From contig NZ_RSFW01000006.1 of assembly GCF_003937825.1 (NCBI RefSeq), forward strand, positions 223,187 through 287,186: a stretch of DNA of 64,000 bases. The letters are read 5' to 3'. Below, piece after piece: positions 27,733-36,910 of the stretch; positions within the stretch are counted from its first letter, which is position 1, and each line of letters starts with the position of its first letter. Position numbers and translations under genes: made by a program. The notes beneath the pieces are model-generated. The model was not told the DNA's origin. It ran no database searches and saw only the letters and a list, made by a program, of their open reading frames with translations. This DNA is from Mesobacillus subterraneus (GTDB lineage: Bacteria; Bacillota; Bacilli; Bacillales; Cytobacillaceae).

Positions 27733-29661
27733 CTATTTTAACTTTATATCTGTAACAGGCAGTACATCTGTTATGGCAGCCATGTAATCTTCTTTCTGTT
27801 TTTCAGTAACCCACAGATGGACCGCGCCTTTATCCTGGCTCGTTCTGATCAGACGGCCCATTCCCTGTATCAAACGCAGCAGCATATATGGTATATCTAC
27901 TTCTTTGTTAGGATTTTTCGCATGCTTCCGTTTGGCCTGGAATACAGGATCGTGCGGCGGGAACGGCAATGAAGAGATAATGACCTGGGTCAATGACTCT
28001 CCTGGCACATCCAACCCCTCCCACAAACTGTATGAACATAGGACAGCAGTCACCTCATTCTGGAAGTCCTTGACGGTTTCGCTGATTTCCCGGTCCCCTT
28101 CAAACAAGATATTGAATTCCCATTCCTGGTTATCCGACCAGCTCCTGAAGCGCTCCATTTCTTGCATGGACGAAAACAGGACAAGCGAACTGCCTCGATT
28201 GTTCCTTAGATCTCCACCAATAGCCAGCCATTTATTCGATTCATCATTCTCAACATGTACTGCCATTTCCATTTGTGCTTCATAATCGAATGGAGACGCC
28301 ACAGTAAAAGAAGAATATTTCTCTATACCGAGACTCTTTGCGATATATTCAAAGTCACCGGCCTGCGATAATGTCGCAGAAGAGAAGACAAAAGGAATGT
28401 TTTGCGAGAACACTTCCTTCTTCAGAATGTCCTCAACAAGCCGGGGCATAATCACAAGAGAAGTTTGCACTTCATTTTCCTCAAGCCAGAAAATCCCCTC
28501 ATCATTTTTCAGGAAAATGGATAAACCATATGCGAAAAACTCAAGATATTCTTCCATGATTTTTAAATGGTACTCGTCGATAAGGAACATTTCAGCATCA
28601 AATACCAGCTGGTCCATTAACTCACTGACCTTTTTCTCAAGTGTCTCAGCAGTATTTCTAATCACAGGAAGCATAGGTACTTCCTTCCGAGTTGACCCTT
28701 CGACCGCTGATGAGTTCTCAATCAGCAGATCAAACCATGCATCGTGCAGCTCGAGAATATCCTCTATCAAGTACAATGAGTCTTCCCTTACGTCCTGATG
28801 CATATATCCTGTCAGGACAGTGGTCAGTGTTTGTGAGTTAAAACGGTACGTCAAGCCTTTTTGGGCTGCAAATTCCAGTAAGTGCCCTTCGTCGAAAATG
28901 ACGGTGCTTGCTTCTGGAAGCAACGGCATCTGCCCTTCACGCTTGCGTGATTCTTTTGTCCACACATGCTCCATATAGAAGTCATGGGAGCAAATGATCA
29001 AATCACCTGCGTGACGGTAATAATCGCGATTCAATGTCTGTCCGCAGCGATGACGCCAGCTGCAGGTTGAACATTGCTGCAATGGGTCCCAGGCGATGGA
29101 AGACCATTTTTCATTCGTTACCCAAGGGTATTCTTTGCGGTCTCCATACCGAGAGAACGAGTTCATTGAAATTCCTTCATCAAATATAAAATCAGGAAGC
29201 TGATCGTGGACATCGAGAATTTCAAAGTCATCAGACGTATTGGATAGATCGTCCAGCTTTTTAACACAGACATACTGTTCCCTTGCCTTTGCAAGGCGGA
29301 CGTCTACCTTCAAGCCTAATGCCTGCTCGAGTTTCTCAATATCCCCGCCCTCTTTGACAAGCTGTTCAATGAGCGTTTCATCCGAGCAGGAAACGATTGC
29401 AGGCTTTCCCATATAACGAGCATATAGGATGGCATAAATCAGGTAGACAAAAGTTTTTCCAGTTCCTACCCCTGCTTCGGCAAAGACGATTCCCTTATTT
29501 TTAAACGCCTGCTCCACCTGGAACGCCATATAAATTTGTTCATCACGCAGTTCATAGCCTTTCTCAGGCAATATATCGTAAAACACATCACCAATATAAT
29601 CACCCAATAAATCAAAGAACGTATCATTCTTGGTAATGGTAAATGGAAGTTTATTTGTCAT
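27733..29661 (-). CDS. DinG/XPD-type Fe-S DNA helicase
   Basis: This 642-residue superfamily 2 helicase has Walker A GVGTGKT (64-70) and a DEGH box (257-260). Between them four cysteines (Cys132, Cys197, Cys200, Cys206) are placed as in the 4Fe-4S domain of XPD/DinG/YoaA. C-terminal motifs SSLPFPPHDP and RLIQGMGRLIRT complete the helicase. DinG-like enzymes unwind 5'-3' and resolve R-loops and damaged forks. It is close to lexA, but I see no SOS box before its start (RBS GAGGGAGAACATGC). It lacks the exonuclease domain of B. subtilis DinG. Confidence 0.88.
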   Translation of the reverse strand: MTNKLPFTITKNDTFFDLLGDYIGDVFYDILPEKGYELRDEQIYMAFQVEQAFKNKGIVFAEAGVGTGKTFVYLIYAILYARYMGKPAIVSCSDETLIEQLVKEGGDIEKLEQALGLKVDVRLAKAREQYVCVKKLDDLSNTSDDFEILDVHDQLPDFIFDEGISMNSFSRYGDRKEYPWVTNEKWSSIAWDPLQQCSTCSWRHRCGQTLNRDYYRHAGDLIICSHDFYMEHVWTKESRKREGQMPLLPEASTVIFDEGHLLEFAAQKGLTYRFNSQTLTTVLTGYMHQDVREDSLYLIEDILELHDAWFDLLIENSSAVEGSTRKEVPMLPVIRNTAETLEKKVSELMDQLVFDAEMFLIDEYHLKIMEEYLEFFAYGLSIFLKNDEGIFWLEENEVQTSLVIMPRLVEDILKKEVFSQNIPFVFSSATLSQAGDFEYIAKSLGIEKYSSFTVASPFDYEAQMEMAVHVENDESNKWLAIGGDLRNNRGSSLVLFSSMQEMERFRSWSDNQEWEFNILFEGDREISETVKDFQNEVTAVLCSYSLWEGLDVPGESLTQVIISSLPFPPHDPVFQAKRKHAKNPNKEVDIPYMLLRLIQGMGRLIRTSQDKGAVHLWVTEKQKEDYMAAITDVLPVTDIKLK

Positions 29662-29818
29662 GCATGTTCTCCCTCACAATTGATTCCCGGCAAAAAAGCC
29701 AGCTTTTATCATAACAGAAAACGAGTCAGATAGTGAAAAAAATGTCTTCATAATTTGGTTTTAAATTAAGATTTCAGTTTTGGGATTTTCTGCTAAAATT
29801 TTTTAAGGGAGGTGGAGT

Positions 29819-30361
29819 ATGTTTGAGAAAAACAAGAAGTATATATATATCGCAACGATCGCAGTATTGCTTATAGTAATCGTTTATCAGAATAACCGAT
29901 TTTCAGATTTAAAAACGGCAGTCGGAAGTGGCTATTTTAGAGATGTTCGGTCCGCTATTTTTCTCCTGGAACAAGATGGTGACGTGGACTTTTGGGTTCA
30001 AACTCTGAAACAGGCAGAAGGGCAAATAACCTTAGAACGGCATCTAAGCGAGATGACTCTTTTAGGCAGGAAGTTCATGGAAATGGACGGGAAAATCCTG
30101 CTTATCGGCGAACAATTGAATTTGCTAGCGGATCAGTACCGAGAACTAGCCGTGAATATTCATAATGGTATGTCCTATGACCATAACGCAGAGGAAATTA
30201 TCCGGAATTCATCCTTTTTGCAAAAAGTTCTAAAAGAAGCCGAAGCTATTTCAGGTGAAAATGGAAAGAAATATTATCAGGAGTTCACCAATACCGATTC
30301 AGAAACATCGAATCTGGTTTGGAAAGAATATAAAAAGTTTGTTGAGGAGGCTGAGGAATGA
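29819..30361 (+). CDS. Uncharacterised membrane-anchored protein
   Basis: The 180-residue protein has a short basic start (MFEKNKKY), one membrane helix (about 8-24) and a helical, mostly hydrophilic outer part. I do not recognise the family. It overlaps the next gene, a GNAT acetyltransferase, by four bases (ATGA), so the two are co-translated. RBS is GGGAGGTGGAGT. Confidence 0.7.
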   Translation: MFEKNKKYIYIATIAVLLIVIVYQNNRFSDLKTAVGSGYFRDVRSAIFLLEQDGDVDFWVQTLKQAEGQITLERHLSEMTLLGRKFMEMDGKILLIGEQLNLLADQYRELAVNIHNGMSYDHNAEEIIRNSSFLQKVLKEAEAISGENGKKYYQEFTNTDSETSNLVWKEYKKFVEEAEE

Positions 30362-30885
30362 ATTATTTTATCCGGCCAGAAACCGATCGCGACATCCAAG
30401 GCATTCAGGAAGTAAATTATTTAGCTTTTAACAGTCAGGAAAACGAGGCCCGCCTGGTAAAGCTCATCCGCACTTCAGAATATTTTGTACCTGAGCTAAG
30501 TCTTGTGGCAGTGAATGAAGATGAGGAAATCGTCGGCCATATTCTTTTCAGTCTAATCCATCTTGTAACAGAAGAAGGAACTGTACCCACTCTCGGTCTC
30601 GCCCCCATGGCTGTAAAGCCGGGATGTCAAAATAGCGGTATCGGTTCTTCCCTTGTCTCCAAGGGATTAAATGCCTGCAAGACTTTAGGCTTTAAACATG
30701 TGTTTGTCCTGGGACACCCAAATTTCTATCCACGATTCGGCTTTTCACCTGCCAGCGGGTTTGGAATCAGCTCCCCATTTCCTGTTCCTGAAGAAGTGTT
30801 CATGGCTCAGGAACTTGAAAAAGGATCGCTCACTGGGCTGAAAGGAAAGATTGAATATCCTCCTGCTTTTAATGCAGTAAGCTAA
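30358..30885 (+). CDS. GNAT family N-acetyltransferase (YhbS-like)
   Basis: This 175-residue protein has LAPMAVKPGCQNSGIGSSLV (motif A) and the C-terminal LGHPNFYPRFGFSPAS stretch that marks the YhbS/COG3153 group. Substrate unknown. It is the second gene of an operon with the membrane protein at 29819. Confidence 0.87.
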   Translation: MNYFIRPETDRDIQGIQEVNYLAFNSQENEARLVKLIRTSEYFVPELSLVAVNEDEEIVGHILFSLIHLVTEEGTVPTLGLAPMAVKPGCQNSGIGSSLVSKGLNACKTLGFKHVFVLGHPNFYPRFGFSPASGFGISSPFPVPEEVFMAQELEKGSLTGLKGKIEYPPAFNAVS

Positions 30886-30894
30886 TACTTAACA

Positions 30895-30922
30895 AAAGTG
30901 TCTTAACTGGGCACTTTTTTAT
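30895..30922 (+). terminator. Terminator of the GNAT operon
   Basis: AAAAGTG / CACTTTTTT stem-loop just after the stop. Confidence 0.75.
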
Positions 30923-31014
30923 TTTGGGTGAATATGATTTACCACTTTCTCAAAGTGTAATTCTACACCAAAAGAGCATATAATGAAGAAATCCTAATGA
31001 ATGAGGTGTGTTTG

Positions 31015-31287
31015 ATGAAAAAAGCGGTACTTTTTCTGGTCATTTTTTTGACCTCTGTCAATTTCTTCTTCAATGGAAATCCGCTCTCAAAATCCTATGC
31101 GCAGGAGCTGGCAGTCGAATATCTGGAGGAACAATTCCAAGGCCAGAAGTTCATTTTAAACAATGAAGGTTATTACCCGGGGGAAGGCACGTACATTATT
31201 GGATTTCAGTCTGAAGACAAATCGATTTCTGGGTTCCTTGATGTCAGGAAAGGAAAAGTAAGACTAGATAAGGGAGTTGCACAATAA
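31015..31287 (+). CDS. Small secreted protein
   Basis: The 90-residue product has a signal peptide (MKKAVLFLVIFLTSVNFFF..., likely cut after KSYA at about 29). A mature domain of about 60 residues with a PepSY-like outline follows (QELAVEYLEEQF...GFLDVRKGKV). The ATG at 31015 follows GAGGTGTGTTTG. Its 3' end lies in a hairpin shared with the convergent gene at 31298. Function unknown. Confidence 0.65.
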   Translation: MKKAVLFLVIFLTSVNFFFNGNPLSKSYAQELAVEYLEEQFQGQKFILNNEGYYPGEGTYIIGFQSEDKSISGFLDVRKGKVRLDKGVAQ

Positions 31288-31299
31288 GTGCATCTCCCT
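31271..31299. terminator. Inverted repeat at the meeting point of two convergent genes
   Basis: AGGGAGTTGCAC / GTGCATCTCCCT arms around AATAA. It overlaps the last codons of the plus-strand gene and the stop of the minus-strand gene. The T tails are weak, so termination is not certain. Confidence 0.5.
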
Positions 31300-31681
31300 A
31301 TTGATTCATTTTAGGGTTAAAGATTAAATCGAAAAATGCTATGGCGAATGCCAGACCAAGCGGAGCTCCAAAATCCCATTGATCAAGAGCCTCTGGGCGA
31401 TAAAAATAGTCCGCCAGCCGATTAACAGCCATGAATAATACAAAGGCACCTAAAAATTTCATGATTCTTCTTCCGATAGCAATCCTCGGCAATCTCCTCA
31501 GGTTCAACATTACTAGGATCACTTGATACAGCACAAAGAGCAGCATGAAGATGACAAATCCCATGACAAACATGAATGCTATAGAGGTGTCGATATCCAT
31601 ATAAATGATGAACATTGTGATAGAAAGCCCCAGGAAAAATAACGAATATAAACTGATATTGATCCATTTCCCTTTTTTCAT
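31298..31681 (-). CDS. Uncharacterised membrane protein (4 TM)
   Basis: This 127-residue protein has about four membrane helices and a basic loop (RRLPRIAIGRRIMK). Its start overlaps the previous gene by four bases (ATGA), so it is in an operon with the 31678-32475 protein. Not recognised. Confidence 0.65.
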   Translation of the reverse strand: MKKGKWINISLYSLFFLGLSITMFIIYMDIDTSIAFMFVMGFVIFMLLFVLYQVILVMLNLRRLPRIAIGRRIMKFLGAFVLFMAVNRLADYFYRPEALDQWDFGAPLGLAFAIAFFDLIFNPKMNQ

Positions 31682-32475
31682 AGTTGACCATCTTCCAATT
31701 CATCAAGATCCATTTGCAGCCATCTTTGCACCAAATCCTCATCGTCCTTGATATGCAGGATATCCCAGATGCTGAACATCTTTGGGATATAGAAGGCATC
31801 CTCAACATCTTTTTCATCTGTCATCTGATAAGGAATCCACAAGTCGTACAATCCAATATCAAGGTATTGGTCCTCCTTGAATGTAGGCATGTAACGGCTG
31901 AATGGTTCAATTTTTGCGTAGTCATTCAAAATAGATGAAATCACCTTTGCCTTACTCTCAATATTCGTTTCATTGATATCGGTAATCATCAATTTTGAAT
32001 GGTTTAAGAACTGATAAAAATCCTCCAGATCGACATGCTCCCAGCCGTCCCTGGACAGATAGGCATCATATTCCTTGAATAGTTCATCCCGATCGATCTG
32101 CACACCGGCGTTAATTCCATAAACTGCGGGTGAGTGGTATAAATAATTCGTGAATATATAATTCTCCTCGATTTCTTCTTCTCCATTATACCTGTAGCTT
32201 TTTGCATAGAATGTCATATCCTTCTCGCGTTCAGGGGCAAAAATCAATAAAGGATTACCCGCATTCCCTGAATGTTTCATCCCGACGAAGATAAATCCTT
32301 CACCATAACGTTCAGTCAGTTCCGCCTGGATTTCATTCTGGTACGGATCCCCTGCTGCCGGTTTCAGGATGAAAAAATATACACAAACTACCCCTGTCAA
32401 AGCAATAAGGAGGATAAAGATGAAATGCTTTATGTAATTCTTTTGAATGGGTTCTTTCTTCATAATCGTTTCCAA
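31678..32475 (-). CDS. Uncharacterised single-pass membrane protein
   Basis: This 265-residue protein has one N-terminal membrane helix (about 17-35) and an acidic outer domain with many aromatic residues. The TTG start at 32475 follows AGGAGAGTAAGCA. It lies between a lipoprotein gene (upstream) and a 4-TM protein (downstream), suggesting a small envelope operon. No family recognised. Confidence 0.65.
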   Translation of the reverse strand: METIMKKEPIQKNYIKHFIFILLIALTGVVCVYFFILKPAAGDPYQNEIQAELTERYGEGFIFVGMKHSGNAGNPLLIFAPEREKDMTFYAKSYRYNGEEEIEENYIFTNYLYHSPAVYGINAGVQIDRDELFKEYDAYLSRDGWEHVDLEDFYQFLNHSKLMITDINETNIESKAKVISSILNDYAKIEPFSRYMPTFKEDQYLDIGLYDLWIPYQMTDEKDVEDAFYIPKMFSIWDILHIKDDEDLVQRWLQMDLDELEDGQL

Positions 32476-32489
32476 TGCTTACTCTCCTG

Positions 32490-32900
32490 CTATTCAATCA
32501 TAAACTCAGACTTTAAAAACTGGACTTCTTTTTCATCTGTCAATCTGCCATATCCTTCATTTTCCTTGTTGCTAATGATGGTAGCTGTTCCTTCTTGAAA
32601 CCAGACACGGTACTCATATAAACTTTCAGGCATATTCTTTTCTTCCTGAATAAAGAAAATCGCAAGCACGTCTTCTCTTCTCACCATTTCTGCCTTCGTG
32701 TTTGGCTCCCATTTGATTTTAGCAAAAGCGTTCTCAATTTGGTCAAGCGTTTGCTTGTCAGGGATAATCTTTTCCTCCCCTATCTTAGTACCATCTGAGG
32801 ACATTCGTTGCACATCAATCCGCGTCAGCTTTGGCTCGAAATTTGAACTGCAGCCAGTTAAAAGAAACAAAATTAAAGTTGCGAAAGTTAGTAATCTCAT
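32490..32900 (-). CDS. Putative lipoprotein
   Basis: The 136-residue product has a lipoprotein signal with lipobox LLTGC (Cys17) followed by SSNFEP. The mature part is a small alpha/beta domain ending in FLKSEFMIE. The ATG at 32900 follows CAGGGGGCCACA. It is placed 14 bases upstream of the membrane protein gene, probably one transcript. Not recognised. Confidence 0.7.
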   Translation of the reverse strand: MRLLTFATLILFLLTGCSSNFEPKLTRIDVQRMSSDGTKIGEEKIIPDKQTLDQIENAFAKIKWEPNTKAEMVRREDVLAIFFIQEEKNMPESLYEYRVWFQEGTATIISNKENEGYGRLTDEKEVQFLKSEFMIE

Positions 32901-32922
32901 TGTGGCCCCCTGTTTTAGAACT

Positions 32923-33471
32923 TCATAAATGATTCTCTTTATACCATCTCTCATCAAAATCCAGTTTCAATGCGTCTCCAATACAGCTGCCAAACCGAAT
33001 AAATCCACTTCCTCGAGCTGTTATGATGTTGCCATCCCTTACGACCAAATCATTTGAAAGGTTGTTCAGCTCAAAAACTCCTGACTCTTTGATCGCTTCA
33101 TCTGTTAATCCCACGGTAAATTTCTTGCCCTTAAGTAATCCTGCTTTTGCAAGCAGCAGCGGTGAGCTGGATATACTCGCAATAACAGATCCTTTTTCAG
33201 CCAGCTCTTTAATGAACTGTACATAATGATTCATATCTGCCAGAGCCATGATATCCATACACCCAGGTAATATTAGACTGTCAATCTCTTCAAAGTCGGT
33301 TTCACTAACCGTTTGATCTGCAAGGCAAGTTAAACCTGATTCACCTTTTATTGGTGAATGATCGATCGCAACGGTCAACACGGGCTTTTGACCCTGCATC
33401 AAAATCTATAATGCTACACTTAACTCGTATTCACTAAATTGGGGGTATAGCAAAACTGCAGTCTTTTTCAC
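32923..33471 (-). pseudogene. DJ-1/PfpI family protein, broken by in-frame TAG
   Basis: A GTG at 33471 with an ideal AAGGAGATAAAGCT site opens the frame KKTAVLLYPQFSEYELSVAL, the first strand and helix of DJ-1/PfpI proteins. Codon 22 is TAG (33408-33406). The same frame then continues with ILMQGQKPVLTV and the rest of the fold to 32923. The nucleophile position reads ISSSPLLLAKAG, so the usual Cys is a Ser. A protein begun after the stop would lack the first strand. It is most likely a recent pseudogene; a sequencing error is possible. Confidence 0.8.
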
Positions 33472-33475
33472 AGCT

Positions 33476-33784
33476 TTATCTCCTTATAATAAGTTCGTAC
33501 TCTTCTTCGGATAGACAATCGTCCGTGTTAACCACTGTTAGGAACCTTTTGTATAACTCCTGTATATCAGATTGTTGATCGATTAATTGGATTCTATCCT
33601 TATATAACTCTTCACTTTCATACATATGTATTTCCATCCACTTTGTTTGGTTATACTTACTTTTTAAATGAAGCGTCTGCTTGTCTATGTATCTGGCATA
33701 AATCTGCTCAGCTTCCTCCTGGATCTGGAGATACTCCCTTTCCATGCCTGGCTTTATATGATAGCTGTATACTTTAACGTACAT
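33476..33784 (-). CDS. Small uncharacterised protein (dimeric alpha/beta-barrel-like)
   Basis: This 102-residue protein starts MYVKVYSYHIKPGMEREYLQI, a pattern of small monooxygenase-like (ferredoxin-fold) proteins. The RBS is weak (GGTGG). The stop lies inside the RBS of the downstream DJ-1 pseudogene, so the two were one operon. Function unknown. Confidence 0.55.
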   Translation of the reverse strand: MYVKVYSYHIKPGMEREYLQIQEEAEQIYARYIDKQTLHLKSKYNQTKWMEIHMYESEELYKDRIQLIDQQSDIQELYKRFLTVVNTDDCLSEEEYELIIRR

Positions 33785-33821
33785 TATAGGCCACCGGTCA
33801 CCAAACTCCTTTTCCTGTTTT

Positions 33822-34377
33822 CTATGAAAGAGCCTTAAGCAAAAGGGCTTTATGCCCTTCCGCTAATGCAAGCAGTTCAAATCGATTAGTTACGATCTTA
33901 TTTTTAATTGATTTGGCTTCATTAATTGCAGACGCATAAAGTTCTTCATTTATTAAACCTGATGAAAAGGCCTCCTCCAATTCACTTTTATCTTTTAGGA
34001 TCACTTCCCCCTGCCGGCAGGACGATGAGATCAAGGAAAAGGTCTTCCATCCATGGACGGCCATTCTCTGAACCTATTTCACTGCAAATATCAATGTACC
34101 ATTGAACGATTTCACCTTCTTCATTGAACATGGTCGTCACTGAATACCTTTTTGCTTCGGGAAAATGCTGCAGCCAAATATATCCGTCATCCGCTATGCA
34201 GAGTCTCTTATCTCCATACTCGACGAATAATGGTTCAGTTACCTCTTCCATCTTCACTAAAGTGACATATCCCCTGAAACCAGGCTCATCCAAATGGCAT
34301 TGTGCGAACTTTTTGCGTGTTACTCGCAGCCACTCCCTCCGATCGCCATACTTTCTTTTCAGCATAGGTTTATTCAT
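33822..34377 (-). pseudogene. DUF402 family protein (YgaC-like), frameshifted
   Basis: Frame one (from ATG 34377, RBS GGGAG) gives 129 residues with IDICSEIGSENGRPWMEDLFLDL, the acidic metal-binding region of DUF402 nucleoside tri-/diphosphatases, then runs off into GGSDPKR and a stop. Frame two (to 33822) gives the missing C-terminus, EVILKDKSELEEAF onward. Removing one C from the run of five at 34007-34011 restores a 184-residue protein of normal length. Real pseudogene or homopolymer sequencing error. Confidence 0.85.
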
Positions 34378-34972
34378 ACAAGTCTCCCATATTGCTGGTC
34401 AATGGAATTTTGTTTTCCTGTAACTTTTCCAGGATCCTGAACTTATTGCTTTGTACCTTGCTGTCGTACGGCAGGTCGATGACATACCCATCCATGGTGG
34501 TAAACCTGTATTGGTCCAGCACTGTTGTACCGTTGTCGTTTTTCACAAAGATTTCTTCAGCTTTCTTGATCTCCTCCCATTTATATGATTGGATGGCATT
34601 GAAGGATTTCTCTTCGTTAAAATGCAGCCCTTCCTCATCCATGTAATAATAATTCGATACACCGAACATGAAGAATGGAATGCTTCCCAACATCAGGAAA
34701 AGCGTAATCCAACCAGAAAACCTGAAATCAAATTTCCATTTTATAATTAAGTGGATCAGCAGAACGATCGCAATCCAAACCATCCCCATCATAAAAATGA
34801 TATAAGCAGAAGGCGGTGTTACATAAAACCATTTGTCATGTGACAGATAGAGATAGTCCTGTATCAAATAAACAAGGACCAGTGGCATAAACAAACTGCT
34901 GATGAGTAATATAATGGCCGAAACCAGGATTATATGACTGGTTTTCTCTGTATTAATGGTTAGACGCCCCAC
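34370..34972 (-). CDS. Uncharacterised membrane protein with PH-like C-terminus
   Basis: The 200-residue product has about three membrane helices (roughly residues 15-40, 58-77 and 84-102). A soluble region follows with EGLHFNEEKSF...YKWEEIKKAEEI, reminiscent of bacterial PH-like domains. I take the GTG at 34972 behind AAGGAGG (8 bases) as start. Its stop overlaps the DUF402 start. Not recognised. Confidence 0.6.
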   Translation of the reverse strand: MGRLTINTEKTSHIILVSAIILLISSLFMPLVLVYLIQDYLYLSHDKWFYVTPPSAYIIFMMGMVWIAIVLLIHLIIKWKFDFRFSGWITLFLMLGSIPFFMFGVSNYYYMDEEGLHFNEEKSFNAIQSYKWEEIKKAEEIFVKNDNGTTVLDQYRFTTMDGYVIDLPYDSKVQSNKFRILEKLQENKIPLTSNMGDLYE

Positions 34973-35070
34973 ATCATTTCCCTCCTTTTTCCAGTATGAT
35001 TTATATACGGATAAAAGGAGGGGAGGTTTCAAAAAAGTCAGAAAACGAATTATTTTATCTGTATGTATAA

Positions 35071-35532
35071 TTAAAACTGACGTTCCATCGGTTCTTTACA
35101 ATTGGCGTATCCATTCCTGCTATAAAACTCGATACTAGTGTCGCTCGGCCATACAATTATGAATTCATACTTCTGGTCTTTTGCCCACTCATTTACACTA
35201 GAAAGCAGCTGGCTCCCTATTCCTTTCCCTCTGTAACACGGAATAGTGTAGACATTTGTCATATATGCAAATGGATTTGTCACCCGTCCCGGACGTGGAA
35301 CTTTCTGAATCAATTCAACATATATGTGCGATACAATTTTTTCATGATCCTCTGCAACCCAGATGAACCACTGACCGTTGTCAATGGCTTGCTCAAGAAA
35401 ACTGCTGCATTCTTCCGCAAATGCACTAAATGCAACACCTTCCCCCATCTCAGGGTAATCCTCCACGGTAAAATCCCATCTCATTTTTATGAGTTGCTCG
35501 ATATCATCTTTTTTCGCCAATCGATATTCCAC
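35071..35532 (-). CDS. GNAT family N-acetyltransferase
   Basis: This 153-residue protein has YRGKGIGSQLLSS (acetyl-CoA loop) and IEFYSRNGY at the C-terminus. The GTG start directly follows the TGA of the upstream GNAT gene, so the two are translationally linked. Substrate unknown. Confidence 0.85.
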   Translation of the reverse strand: MEYRLAKKDDIEQLIKMRWDFTVEDYPEMGEGVAFSAFAEECSSFLEQAIDNGQWFIWVAEDHEKIVSHIYVELIQKVPRPGRVTNPFAYMTNVYTIPCYRGKGIGSQLLSSVNEWAKDQKYEFIIVWPSDTSIEFYSRNGYANCKEPMERQF

Positions 35533-36030
35533 TCAAGATTCCCCCGCTGGTCTATAATAAATGGCCTGTTCCGCATTGAATCGAATCAGCGTTTTCTCCC
35601 GCTGCATCCCGACTTTTTCAAGAAGTCTGCATGAAGCTGTATTTGCTGTCTGGGTTTCGGCTATTACTCTGGGAAGCTTCAATTCTTCAAATGCGTATTT
35701 GATTATAGCGTTAACGCATTCCGTTCCATATCCTAATCCCCACCATTCAGGCAACAGCTGGTAGGAGATTTCCTTCCACTCACCATCATGATGGTTTGTG
35801 ATCGAAACCATCCCGATAAACTCCTCAGACTCTTTTTCTTTGACAATCCAAAAATGAGAGCCCTCTTCCAATAGCAACGCTTCTCCTGCAGCCAACAGTA
35901 CTCTTTCCTCAATCACACCGCCAAGATATTTCCTTACTTCCTGATCCATGTATAATTTCTTTACATCGTTAAAGTCTGACTTTGTTAACCTTGAAAGGAC
36001 AAGTCGTTCTGTCCGCAACAATGGCTTCAC
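35533..36030 (-). CDS. GNAT family N-acetyltransferase (RimJ/RimL type)
   Basis: From the GTG at 36030 the 165-residue product reads LLRTERLVLSRL, the start typical of RimJ/RimL-like enzymes, then WWGLGYGTECVNAI and NTASCRLLEKVGM. The GTG overlaps the stop of the small membrane protein (GTGA). The RBS is poor, so the start is inferred from homology. Confidence 0.82.
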   Translation of the reverse strand: MKPLLRTERLVLSRLTKSDFNDVKKLYMDQEVRKYLGGVIEERVLLAAGEALLLEEGSHFWIVKEKESEEFIGMVSITNHHDGEWKEISYQLLPEWWGLGYGTECVNAIIKYAFEELKLPRVIAETQTANTASCRLLEKVGMQREKTLIRFNAEQAIYYRPAGES

Positions 36031-36263
36031 CCCGTTTTTAAGTTTCTCTTTTCTCTTCTGCCAAAGAGGCAGGCCAATCCAAATGGAAGCAGCGGCATCA
36101 ATGCCAGGATACGGAACCAATTTTCCGCTCCAAGGAAATAGAGAGATGGCAGAAGTACCGCTGCCCCGCTCAACACCAGGTGCTTCCACGATTTACTCAG
36201 CAAGCCAAATACAAAAAGCACACCTGAGGCAGCAACCAACAGCCAAAAAATGTTTCCTGACAT
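36027..36263 (-). CDS. Small membrane protein (78 aa)
   Basis: Three short membrane helices fill the protein, ending in a basic GRREKRNLKTG tail. The start follows TAAGGAGGGGAAAATC. It is coupled to the GNAT genes downstream. Not recognised. Confidence 0.65.
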   Translation of the reverse strand: MSGNIFWLLVAASGVLFVFGLLSKSWKHLVLSGAAVLLPSLYFLGAENWFRILALMPLLPFGLACLFGRREKRNLKTG

Positions 36264-36284
36264 GATTTTCCCCTCCTTAAATTC

Positions 36285-36884
36285 TTAATCGCTAAGCAGC
36301 CAAAAACCACCAATATTCAATCCCTTAACTTCTTCGATGTTTCCTTCCTTGTCTTTTAGTGTTAATGCCCCCTTGGCAAAAACCATATACCAATCGAACG
36401 ATTCTTCAACAATCGAAAATGTGTTTACCTCGGTCTGCAACAAATCATCCGATGTTATCTTCTCAATCACTTTCACGCATTCCAGGGACAAGCATTGATA
36501 TTCTGTTTTTTCATTTATATAGTCTGTGAAGGAATCTGAGTGTGTTGGTATGCTTGAGCTGTAAATAAATAGCAGCATTAAACCCGTGGCAAGAATGAGG
36601 GACTTACTGAATCTTTTTTCGGCCAGGATGATTTCCAGCCCAATGATCGAAACTAGGGTGATCCACAGCATCCAGGTAATATCAAATAACATATGGACAA
36701 AATACGTATTAAAGGCAATCAGGATCAAGTATTGAATGATTCCCGCCAGCGAGCGGGAAGTCATTTTTTCCGATACTTCCAGAACCATTTCCTTTGCTGT
36801 TTTTGAATAGAATACCTGATATATGGATAATACCAGGGAAACTATCATAAAAAGAATGCCGACAAAATCCAGGCTATCATCCAT
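36285..36884 (-). CDS. Uncharacterised membrane protein
   Basis: This 199-residue protein has about four membrane helices in the first 110 residues and a soluble C-terminal part with YQCLSLECVKVIEK, then FAKGALTLKDKEGNIEEVKG. No family recognised. It is preceded by the DUF2332 pseudogene and followed by the 78-aa membrane protein on the same strand. Confidence 0.6.
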   Translation of the reverse strand: MDDSLDFVGILFMIVSLVLSIYQVFYSKTAKEMVLEVSEKMTSRSLAGIIQYLILIAFNTYFVHMLFDITWMLWITLVSIIGLEIILAEKRFSKSLILATGLMLLFIYSSSIPTHSDSFTDYINEKTEYQCLSLECVKVIEKITSDDLLQTEVNTFSIVEESFDWYMVFAKGALTLKDKEGNIEEVKGLNIGGFWLLSD

Positions 36885-36910
36885 CGCTCAATCACCATGC
36901 CTCAAAAAAC

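Noticed and set aside
33822..34064. Independent 80-aa protein
   Set aside because: It is the frameshifted C-terminus of the DUF402 gene.
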